From: Saccharina japonica
Taxonomy: Eukaryota; Sar; Phaeophyceae; Laminariales; Laminariaceae
NCBI GenBank assembly: GCA_008828725.1
Contig: MEHQ01003769.1
Coordinates: 1-64,000, forward strand
DNA length: 64,000 nt
Reading direction: 5' to 3'
In this document: positions 43,299 through 54,000 of the stretch, piece after piece
Numbering within the stretch: position 1 is the first letter of the stretch
Layout: each line of letters begins with the position of its first letter
Position numbers and translations under genes: made by a program
The notes under the pieces: generated by a model
Told to the model about the DNA's origin: nothing
The model's input: the letters and a program-made list of their open reading frames with translations, nothing else
Databases searched by the model: none

Positions 43299-44264
43299 CT
43301 ATTCATGAGTATAATCCACGATTGCGAGTTTGACTACTCGTACCTTTTATGTTATAATACTCGCACCTGTTACGAGTATGTTATACCCATACCTTTTACG
43401 AGTATACCGGTAGCATTCTCGTACTTTTGATGTTACAAATGTTGTCCGCTCGTACTGAGTACGTATGAATACATACATGTACAAAATTGCACGTGCTGCT
43501 TTGTGAACGTTTTTTAGCATTTCTTAGACGTATATTTGAGCCCTTTTCGCGATCCCTCGCGATGAGGTCCACCTGGCGGTCCGCAACTTCATCATCGTGC
43601 TCTCCGACCCCTACTCTGCCTACTGCCTACTCTGCCAAGGGTGGCCTCGGCCGTGCCCAACCCGTGTCTCACGGGGGTGCGTTGTTTGGAGTTTTCCATG
43701 CCTCTTTGTCACAGAGGCTCGCTACGTATAGGTACGTCGTATTTTCTGACAATCCCGTGCGGGATGCTTCCCTGTTTGGACCTTGCGATCCACAAAAATA
43801 TCTACCGCATGCGCCTCTCAAGAGCGTGTCGGGACCATTTATCGCGAGGTGGTGAACGTCTTTGGGGAATTATCCGTTATCGTGCCTGCCGGCCTGGTTT
43901 GCACCGGGCAGAGGCCTCGCGTGCGCTCGTGGCGTGAACATGCGGGCGGTGGACGCTGCAACGCTCACCAAGAATATGGTGATGGAGAGCACATGTGTTT
44001 TTTTTTGTTTTTACACTCAACACGCATGATCCAAGATTGCGTTTATTTATGTCGACGACAAACCCGGATGTTTATAGACTACTTACTGCTGATACGCGTA
44101 CGCACGTGCGTACGTACGTACCAGTACCAGCACCAGTAACACAGCAGTAACACAGCCATATGTATGATGTACTGTGTATCATACGTGCGTGGTACACCAG
44201 TATGATAATGATGTTTGTTGTTTTTGCTCGTATCATATCATATACGAGTATAGTGCGGGTAGTA
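43299..44264. other. Intergenic, no gene seen
   Basis: TACGAGTA/ACCAGTAC-rich sequence. A frame at 43487-43855 lacks any recognised domain. Confidence 0.4.
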
Positions 44265-45695
44265 CAGGGATCATCATTTGAGATTTCCCGAAATTTCTAG
44301 GAAAACAAATTGTAGTCGTGCTTTTCCAGTGGCAAAAAAAAAAATGGAAAGAGCCGTCAATCAAGAGCTGTATTTTCAGCTGCAAAAGCGTTCAGAAGCC
44401 GCGATTTTCAAGCAAACACTTACCTTGCCGACACGACACCTACCCTGAAGGGGCTTTGCCGCAACTCTCGCCTCGAGTGATCCCTCGTGGTCAAAGCACG
44501 GTGGTTGAACCTAGCAACGAGGCTTGTGTCTCCGAGCTGCTGCAAATCTGCAAATCGCTCGTCCCAAGTACGCCCTGAAACAAAGTTAATGGGGCTCGAG
44601 CCAGCATCTTAGCCCGACGAAGCCAGGGGTGGCAGGCACCCCACGACCCACAGGGCCAATGTAACGTCGGCCGTTCATAATTTCGATGCTTGTATCGCTC
44701 GCGAGGTCAATCTGCTCGTACTTGCACGGTGCTGGTACTGCTGTGAGAAAATCGCAAGTTACGAGTACTCGTACCAAAATATCACCAATAATATCGTTTC
44801 GCGGATCAAGGAAACTTATGCAGATTCTGCTGCTTGTAGGCGCTACTCGTGCTTGACCTAGGGAAGAGGGGTGCAAGAGACATTGGGCGTGGCTTTGTCC
44901 TGTACTAGAGGGTTCGAGGAGAGCAATTGGAGACGCAAATGGTCTCGCCCTTCAGAGGTAGGGCTGCCCTCCGTGCAGATTCGCCAAGAGAGAGATGTAC
45001 CCCGAAAATCTCAACAGAGCAGATCAAGGACTGACTTCGAACAGCAGCTCGTTCTCCCTCGACAAGGCACCCCATGACCAGCTTCAGCCTCTCAAGTGGT
45101 CCCTCTGACCTCGGGAGACGGCCTCAGGCCGTCGCAGCCAAAAAGAAGCCTCCATCAGCGAGGTTTCAGCCTCTGACCTACGAGGATTATGTAGATGAAA
45201 ACCGACGCGCCGCTACTCGACTCACTTCTGATACGAACGAGTACGAGCAGATTGACCTCGCGAGCGATGCAAGCATCGAAATTTGACACAGCCGACGTTA
45301 CAATGGCCCTGTGGGTCGTGAGGTGCCTGCCAACCCTAGTTTCGTTGGACTGAGATGCTGGCTCGAGCCCCATTAACTTTGTTTCAGGGCGTACTTGGGA
45401 CGAGCGATTTGCAGATTTGCAGTAGCTCGGAGACACAAGCCTCGTTGCTAGATACAACCACCGTGCTTTGACCACGAGGGATCACTCGAGACGGGAGTTG
45501 CGGCAACCCCCCCCCGAGGGTAGGCGTCGTGTCGGCAAGGTAAGTGTTTGCTTGAAATCGCGGCTCCCGGACGCTTTTACAGCTGAAATTACAGCTCTTG
45601 ATTGCCGGCTCTTTTCGTATTTTTTTCTTCCCACTGGAAAAGCACGACCACGATTGTTTCTAGAATTTTCGGGAAATCTCAAATGATGACCCCTG
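44265..45695. mobile_element. 1.43-kb element with long (about 460-bp) inverted arms
   Basis: The left end CAGGGATCATCATTTGAGAT is mirrored by ATCTCAAATGATGACCCCTG. Complementarity continues inward to about 44725 and 45228, with TCGCTCGTCCCAAGTACGCC among the shared blocks. TAGTA directly repeats at 44260-44264 and 45696-45700. The CAGGG start suggests hAT; the long arms are also usual for Mutator-like elements. The middle of about 500 bp has no transposase-like frame. Confidence 0.75.
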
Positions 45696-45700
45696 TAGTA

Positions 45701-48490
45701 GTGTTATATATACCAGTACGAGTATGCTTATTTCGGTACTACAAATACCAAGGTACGAGTATGTATGTGGATCTGCTGCTGTGTGTGTGTATTCTGCTGT
45801 TGAGACTGCTGCTGCTATTCGCCATTGTACACCTGCCACCCGAGCTGTTCTTCGTACAGTAAATGATATTGGGCTAATTATTATGCCGCCGGATCGGGAG
45901 CATCACAAAGGTCGGTTCCGATCCACTTAAAATTCGACGGGGTGTGTCTGGATGCCTTCCCTATCGTCAGTCCGATCGAGCTCGTAGTTGTCTGTGTTTT
46001 TTTTGGGGGGGGGTTGGTAGGACCGTTTAAAACTGCTTCGTGCCCTGCTCGCGGGTTCTAAGTCGTGCTGCGGTGCGAGAAGCAGCAGCAGTAGAGAGCA
46101 GCAGCGGCAGTGCTTACGGAGTCGGATAAGTATGTACAGTATATATACAGTACGTGGACCCAAAAACTCGGTTTCCGTTTCAAGACAAAATCGGGTTTCT
46201 TTTATATTGTTGAAAAAAGAGCTTGCCGTCAATCTTCTTTTGAACGAACGTACTTTCCTAGTGAAGTACACCCCTTGGCAGTACAGCCGTTTTGTTGCGG
46301 GCTCGGCTTACCTATTATCATACTTCTCTTCGCCATTACGGGCATGCACGAAGCCGCAGGAGGGCGTCAGCCCGCCGAAGCATAGCCGCCCTTGTGTACT
46401 CTTATCAAAACTGTTAACCCTGCTACTGTCACCCTGGCAAGTCGCAGGCCCCTCTGTTGCCCTTCACGAGACCATACGGCCCGTAGCACGCCTGATCGAA
46501 GTATCAGCGCCAAGCTTGCAATTCTGGGTTTCGACGTTTCGATTAAGTTATAGATCTCACCAGAGCAGAAAAAAAAAAACATGACCAACACTCCTTTTTT
46601 TTTAGATTTGGCTCTCCGGGGTGGGGAGGTAGGGGGCCAGCCACGCGAACGTCAAGTAAATACGCTGAGTAGGGGGTGGTTAAGCCTTTTGGAGCGCTTT
46701 AGAGGGGATAAAGCTGACGATGAAAAGTGACGTTCACGGCAAACGGCCACGGCGGGGCTGGGGGGTGATACGAACTGGTGTCCGAGTCACAATGCCACAG
46801 AATTCGTACAATACGACACGGGCGCAGCATTATCATACCCGTGTTATACTGCTGGGCGTTCACGCTCCCCGTAAACGATCGACAACGCCTACGATATCGT
46901 GTTGTGTTGGTGGCTATCAGGGGGGCCCTTTGAAGGGGGTACGAGTTGATACCCATCCCCTCCCCTACGAACGCCTCGCGATTTCTGTGGAATCACTGTT
47001 AAATTAAACGATGCGGCGAGAGTTTTTTAGTCCACACCTTGTCGCCCCGCGCCTCCGCCAGTGGTCACTAATTGTTTTGAGGAAAGGGTTTCCCTGTAGA
47101 TATTGTCTTGGTGAAGGCCACAGCAGAAGAAAACAATGAAATCGGCGCTTCTAGGGGTTGCTACGACAAACCTAGGTGCCAGGAGAGCGATCGTGAGGTA
47201 CAGTAGTCCTTTGGCCTTTATCGGGTTTACCGGCAGCGCATATTCTCTTTCACCCGCTGGAGAGGCTAATTCTTCGATCTCAGAGTATATCGGTGCTCGG
47301 ATAATTGCAGACAGGCTTCGCTATGCATGTCCGAGCGGGCGGTGCGTCGCATTTGTGTTGGCGGAAACTTGTATGGCGATACGCCGAAACGTAAGTATCC
47401 GGCCCACTGTGAGGTGGGGGGGCGAACTCATTTGTTGCCTGCCTTTGTAATTTGACCATTGACCACGCATCTCTTTTGAGACGGAGCACGGGGGGAGTGT
47501 TGGTCAGGAATGTTTTTTCGGGTGCCCTCCATCTCACAGCTGGGGCATATGTTACCAGGTGTCAGGTATGTCTTATCAGGTAATACACAAATTTCGTGCC
47601 GTACCAGACTAACATATGTTTATACGCCGAACCCCCCCCCCCGGTCACACCTACGTTTTGAGGCGCCGATCCAGCTGCTTACAATGACCGCAAGAGAACA
47701 CGGGGAGGGCGAGGGGATCCACATTGTCTGTGTTGTTCGGCCTTACAAAATATTGGCACAATCAAAATGATGTCGTGGAAATCGGGTTCCGTTTATTCTT
47801 TCTCCTTTCTAACTTTGGGAGCTCCTTTGTCGCCAGTACCACAGCCACCCCTTCTTCAACTGACCAGCTGTTCATACTTCGAACTGGGGCGCTGGAATTT
47901 GAACTGCCACCCCAACCGCTCCGTGGCAAGTCGTCTTCATGACAACCAACAACTCTCCACCTATCTACTAATCGTTCGGTACACAGGTATGTGCTGCTAC
48001 CTTCCCCCCTCCCCACTCTTCGCGTGCACTCTGCTTGACTACACCCACCACATAACATTAACCATGTACCAGAACTGCTTCAAGCAGTCAAACTGTTGCG
48101 CTTTCTTCAAGCAGTTTCGCCACCGGCAAGACCGTAGTTCCGTCGCCGTTGCGACCGTACCGCTCGTCCGCACGTCTTAGAGAGGCTACAAGTGGCAACG
48201 GGTACTACCAAGCGTTCGTTTTCTAGTTGTCGTCCCATGAACCATTTTCCAGCGCACACGATCAGCGAAAGTCTTGACTTGTCTACAATACACCCTACGT
48301 TTTGTTCGGTTGCCTCATTAATCGGGCGGTTTGGACTCTACCCACGGACTTCAACCAAGACCCCCCTACATGCGCCGCAAATTTCGTTTTTTAGGTGTGC
48401 GTCTGCCGACCTCGACTAATTATCTCAGTAAAACTGTGCGCCTTGTCGTGTATTATCCTACTATCTATGTTATCTTGTTACGCTGCCGGA
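45701..48490. other. Intergenic, no firm gene
   Basis: Contains CTGCTG runs near 45771-45815 and 46080-46110, and a degenerate repeat (GGGCATGCACGAAGCCGCAG ... CAGCCCGCC) with a relative near 59995-60045. A frame at 47136-47390 is followed by a strong donor-like GTAAGTAT but has no recognisable product. Confidence 0.4.
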
Positions 48491-48492
48491 CC

Positions 48493-48730
48493 TCGGTCGA
48501 TGGGACACCCACACCCACGTCAATAAACCCATGAGGGGTGGCTGGGTTGGCATATCCACTCACCTACAGCAACAAACCCCTGCGAGCGACTGAATGGAAC
48601 ACCCACGCCCGCAGCAAAAAACAAACCCCTGCTGAGCGACTGGATGGGGACACCCACGTTCGCGACAACACGGCCCTTGCTGGTCGCCTGGATGGGACAC
48701 CCACGCCCACAGCAGCAAACCCCCTAATAT
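48493..48730. repeat. Four degenerate tandem units of about 50-65 bp
   Basis: GCGACTGGATGGGACACCC and CACGCCCACAGCAACAAACC recur about four times with small length changes. Confidence 0.7.
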
Positions 48731-48772
48731 GCTACTGGCTCGATAATCTCCCCGGTATATCAAAGCATCCCC

Positions 48773-48773
<1 letters not shown>

Positions 48774-48813
<40 letters not shown>
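48774..48813. repeat. (CT)n microsatellite
   Basis: About 19 CT units. Confidence 0.95.
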
Positions 48814-48819
<6 letters not shown>

Positions 48820-49002
48820 CTTCTGCTTTGTTTTCATGTAAAATGTATGCTTTAATTTTTCTGGTCATGCTCTACTCTCTTTGCGCTGTCCTGCTACGTT
48901 GACGAGACGAGCCACGGCCAACGGGACTCCTCCACGTCCACAACGACTCACGCCTGATGTGCTACAGCCCAATAAGCTGCTTGGCATCTCCAACAACTAC
49001 AA

Positions 49003-49332
49003 TTAGACGGGTCCTACGGTAACGGAAGTGCCGAAATATTTTCTGAGGCCCCTCGCTTGAAGGGCTCTATACTATTAGTAAGTCACTATCAAGCCGCCCA
49101 GTTATTGACCCTGAGAGAAACTAAAAGTGCAACCAGATCAGCTTTCCTATCGCCTAGGCGTATCTCGAAAAATATAGTAAGCCGCTTCTGTAGTCGTATG
49201 CCAACGATAAGGCATGCCTTGTAAGTGCCTTATAAGGCGAATGCCTTATTGCGTAATTCCTCAGTTGAGGAGTATACCAGCAGTCAGTCAGAAATTGTAT
49301 TGGCCAAAACGTGCTACGATCCCCTAGCGCAG
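49003..49332. mobile_element. Diverged GTGCTACGATAG-type MITE
   Basis: CCTACGGTAACGG at the left and CCCTAGCGCAGCACGC at the right, with internal CTCGCTTGAAGGGCTCTATA. Internal ATAAGGCATGCCTT-like palindromes link it to the repeats at 58150-59420. Confidence 0.5.
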
Positions 49333-49975
49333 CACGCCTCACCTGCCTCTTTCTCTGCCCTCGTTCTACTTCTCGATCCCTGTGATGCTCAGTGCCACCT
49401 TAGGCCTGCTGCGGCGTCAACTCCAAGGTTCTCGGCAGATCTTTCTGCCCTCAGCCGCGACCCCGAGGCTCAAAAAAACACTTGCGACACACCGCAGCAG
49501 TACCATCTGGTGGGGTAGGCTCCCGATGCTGCTACTCTGCTGAATCGGGCCGTTGCGCCGATCTTCAGCTACAGCGGGTGCTGCAAGAGACGTTTCGACC
49601 GCCAATGGCGATCTCGTCTCTACCTCATCGGGCGGGAACACTCCGAGCCATGCCTCGGTAGGTGAGGTGGGGAGGGGCGGTGGGGGTAAACAACTTATGT
49701 CACATTCCTCCTATATGAGGGGCACTGTACCTCACACATTACACCCAAACACTCAACGTTGAGACATATTATACATGCCACCCGATGAACGAGCCCTATA
49801 TGGCTACTGTAGGCATACCAGAAACAAAATCGTACGCCGCAAAAGGGATTGCTCCGAGCGTTAGGCCGTTCCGCAGTCGAGAACCCCCCCCGTCAGTCGG
49901 GGGTCTCCCTCGGCTCAAACGTACCCCATACAGCACCTCTATCGTAGAATGGCTCCTCCATCCTCTTGGGAAGGG

Positions 49976-51022
49976 TTAACCCCCCAATGGAGCTGCTGGC
50001 ACTCCTTGCGGCATCTCTGCCGCAATCTCCGGAGGCATTCCATCCGAGGGAATTTCCTGTAGAGTTTCTGCCGCAAACGTTGGAGCAGTTTCATCGGACA
50101 AATCTCCCTCTCGTTTTTGTGGGGCAAGCGTCGGGACCATCGAGTCCGAGAGGGCTCCCTCCGGGGTGTCCTCTGCAAAGTGCGGCGCGTCTACATCCTC
50201 CGAGGGAGCTACTTCCTGTGGTGTCTCGGCCAAAACGTTCGGCGCAATTCCATCCCCCAATTGAACTCCCTGCGGCTTTTCTGCCACCAAACTTGGCGCT
50301 ATTGTATCCTCCGATGAAGGAGTTTCTGCGGCAGCCATTGGAGTGATTGCGTCCGAAGAAATCCCGTGTGGTGGGTCTGCCGCAACGTTTGGCGCCATTC
50401 CATCCTCCGGTGGAACTCCCTGTGGCGTTGCTGCCACCAAACTCGGCGCAATTTCATCCTTCGAGGGAGCTCCTTGTGGAATTTTTGCCGCAACCGTCGG
50501 CGCAGCTACATCCAAGGGAGCTTCCTGTGCTGTTGTTGTTGTTGTCGCTAAGACCGGAGCTCTTTCACTCAAGGGGTCTTCCTGTGGCGTTTCTGCCGCA
50601 GACGTCGGAGCAGTTGCATCCCAGACAGCAGCTCCCGGTGGTGATTCCGTCGATAAGTTCGGGGCAATATCACCCGAGAGAGCTTCCTGCTGCGTGTCTG
50701 CCGAAGCCTTAGGAGCAACTACATCCGAGAGAGACGGTTCTAACACCGGCCGATCGTCGACGTTCATAGATGGGGGTGGTTGATCCTCGCCCTCTCGATA
50801 ATTGCCTTCCCCCAAGGGCGGCATTGGTGCATCACCAGGGATAGCTGGGACCGCACTCTCCGCAGCACTGTTTGCCCCTTCGGATGTAGACCCCACCCCA
50901 GTTGAGATGGAAACAAGCGTTGAGTCGTCACTAGGTTCGGCGTTGGCTCCAGGTGTCGGGGTAAACGCGGCCGCTTGCCCTGCTACGTTGTGTTCGGCGA
51001 CGTCCGGCGATATTGCTGACTC
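49976..51022 (-). CDS. Acidic repeat protein, last exon (348 aa and stop)
   Basis: Follows CCCCATTCTAG in phase 0. It begins ESAISPDVAEHNVAGQAAAF and carries 14 Ala/Pro/Thr-rich repeats to the TAA at 49976-49978. The repeats vary in length (15-19 aa), with the core AP..AAETPQ best kept. Confidence 0.7.
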   Translation of the reverse strand, partial: ESAISPDVAEHNVAGQAAAFTPTPGANAEPSDDSTLVSISTGVGSTSEGANSAAESAVPAIPGDAPMPPLGEGNYREGEDQPPPSMNVDDRPVLEPSLSDVVAPKASADTQQEALSGDIAPNLSTESPPGAAVWDATAPTSAAETPQEDPLSERAPVLATTTTTAQEAPLDVAAPTVAAKIPQGAPSKDEIAPSLVAATPQGVPPEDGMAPNVAADPPHGISSDAITPMAAAETPSSEDTIAPSLVAEKPQGVQLGDGIAPNVLAETPQEVAPSEDVDAPHFAEDTPEGALSDSMVPTLAPQKREGDLSDETAPTFAAETLQEIPSDGMPPEIAAEMPQGVPAAPLGG

Positions 51023-54000
51023 CTAGAATGGGGTATGGGAGGAGGTACGAGTGGGGGCCAGCAAAAGGAGTGAGATAAGGAGGGTTTAGCGCTCGGGCTA
51101 GTGTCCGCGTGTGTAGCACTTGGGTTGGTGTCCGCGTTACTCCCATACGGTTTGACCGATTGTACCACATTAAGCAGATATGTATACAGACAGAAGGCGG
51201 AACGATTTTCAACTTTGCTACCATCGTAGAAAAAAGGCAAGAGAGAAACGTAGGGATGGTAGAGAAGGTCTGAACATGAACACCTAGCATTTAAGCGCTT
51301 CGTTTTATGTGCCAACACGGGCGACACTGCTACAAAACACGCCTTTTCAACAGATGGTTCGTGCCGATATTCCTAACGATAAGCCGCACGGCACAATGGC
51401 TTCTCGTGGGCTCCTTCCCCCTCGCGGTACACCCGTGCTCCGTCGTTCCCAAGCCATGATACGGTAAAGGGGGCGCTTTCAGGCCTAGCCGTTTCTGAAC
51501 GACGCGGCCCCTCAACCGAGGAACCGCCCAGCATATGTGTCAACCATCTTGTACCAGGTATTCTACAATTATGTTTCGCTGATGACTTAGCCATTGGGGC
51601 TGCTATTGTGCATCAGGTGGCGTGTGCAGAGTTTCTAAGAGAAATTCGGGGTTTGGTTATGCTTAGAGTCCACCATCCGAGGAGCCCGATAAGTGACTTC
51701 CTGTGTGTGTTCCCCATGGGTAAACGCAAGGATGGAACGCATCACTTGCACGACCCCCCCTCCTTATCGTATCATAGTTCCCTCCCACCCCCTTACCTCG
51801 CCGCTGGGACCTCCTTTACCCTCGTCCTCGTCCGTCTCGGCATATTCGAACTGGTTGTACAACTCCTCCTCATTATCCTCTTCTTCCTTCCTGTTGTCCC
51901 CCAGCTCGCCCTCGGTGCTCCCATCCGTGTCTTTCTTATCCTCCTCCAACCTGTATATGATTTCTTCCTCCGCACCCCCCCCTAGCTCACTATAGGGCCC
52001 CCTGTTTAGCTCTTGGGTGCCCTTCTGCATCTCCTCCACTTCCCCGGCCAGATCTCCCTGGTTTTTGTCGCTTCTCTCTGAAATGTCCCCAAATTCACTG
52101 TACAGCTCGTCCTTCTCCTCGCCATGCCCCCCTTCTACCGGTATCTCCACGTCGCCTTCTTCTTCACCACCCCCTGCTTTGCCGGGGGGGTTCTTCTTCT
52201 CCTGGTCGGCATCCTGCATCTCCTGTTTTTCCTCCCCCACCTCATCCACTTCGTTGATGCTGATGTTGTCAGCACTGCTCCCAAGCTCCCTGCCCAGCTC
52301 CTCCTCCTCCTCCTCGACTGTCCCCCGCCCCTCCTCTTCCGGTCTCTTGCTGCTTGCCTTTTCTGCAGCACCGTCTAACTCTGGTTGGGGCTGCGCTTCT
52401 CCCAACACAAGGCTCCCCTGTGTCTCCTCCTCATCTGCCGCCTCTTTAGATACATTGCTGTTACCGTTCTCGACCACCCCCTCTAAGTCACCATGGGGTA
52501 CCTCCTCCCCTTCTTCGGTCTCCTTCTTCTCCTCCTCCTCGTACTGACCCTGTTCCTCTCTCCTGCTGCTACCAGCTTTCTCTGCAGCATCCCCTACGTC
52601 CCGGTTGTGCTCTTTGTCCTCCCTCTCCTCATCTCCTTCTCCGGCTTTCTCTTTATCCCCCTCTTCCTGCGCCTCCGATTCAGCGCTGTTTCCCTTATCT
52701 GCGATGTCTCCAACCTCGCTGTACCGCCCCTTCTCCCCTCGCTCCCGGCCGTCGTCTTCCGGTGTATCACCCTTGAACTTTTCAGTGCCACCCTCGACGT
52801 TGCTAGGGGGCCCCTCCTGCCCCTTTTTCGCCATCTGAGTAAATGCCTCCCCCTCCACCTCTTCCGAACAACCTGTGCTAGCCTTGTCCGCAGCGTCGTC
52901 GATTTCCTTGGGGTCCTCTTTGGCCTGCTGCATACCCATCGCCTCCTCTACCACTTCTGGTTTATCGACGATTCCCTTTTCTGCACCTTCCTCAAAGTCG
53001 CTGTACACCTCCTCCTGCTCGTCTCCCCCTCGCCCCTCGGGCTCTGGTATATTCCCACTACCTCCTTCTGATGCATCCTCTAGCCTGATAGGGGGCTCCT
53101 CCGCCCCCTCGTCGGCTCTCGGTATCTCGTTCTCCTTCACCACCTCTTCCGGTAACTTGCTCCTGTCCTTCTCCGCATCGTCACTATCTTCGATGTACGT
53201 TTCCTCCCGCGCCCCCCACCCCTCTTCTTCCGGCCCCTTCCTGATGCCTTTGTCCACAGTATCTTCTAACTCACTCTGGGAGTTCCGCTCGCGGTCGTCA
53301 CCCGGCTGTGTCTCCCCCTCCTCCTCCACCACCTCGTCCGATATATTGTTTCTCTCATTTTCAGCGCCGTCACCAGCTTCGGTGTACGTTCCGTCCTTCA
53401 CCCCCTGCTCCTCTTCTTCCGGTATTTTGCTGCTGCTTCTCTCCGCTTCAAGCTCGAGCTCGCTACGGGGCTCTTCCCCCGCTCCCTCCTTGGTATCCTG
53501 CCCATCCTTCGCCTCCTCCATATCTCCTGACTTAGTGGTATTGTCATTTACTTCTCCGTCCCCAACATCGGTGCTCGCCTCCTCCGGCGCACCTCGCCCC
53601 TCGTCTTCCGGTATCGTCTGGCTGCGGTCTTTCTCCACGCTAGCTCCTACCTCGCGACGGAACGCTTCCTCTCCCATGACGGCCCCCTCTGTTCCCGGGT
53701 AGCCTCCCTCATCTTCTGGTGTATCTTTGCTTGTGATTTCCATGCCATCTCCCAACGCGACACAGGGCTCCTCGTTTTCCTCTTGGACCTCTGGGCTCTC
53801 CTGCGTTTCCTCCGGCTCTTGTGTCCCTGGTGTTTTGCTGCTTCCCTTATCCGTGTCGTCGCCTATATCGCCGCACGCCTCCTCCTCCTTCTTCTCCTCC
53901 GGTCGAGCCGTGCTTGTGTTCTCGGCGACATCCCCCAACTCGCCATAGGGCTCCTCACTAGCCCCTTCATTCTCCGGACGCCCTTGTTCCTTCTCCCTCT

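Noticed and set aside
43487-43855. 123-codon plus-strand frame near a DEVHLAVRNF-like reading in another frame
   Set aside because: No family was recognised and no splice signals support it.
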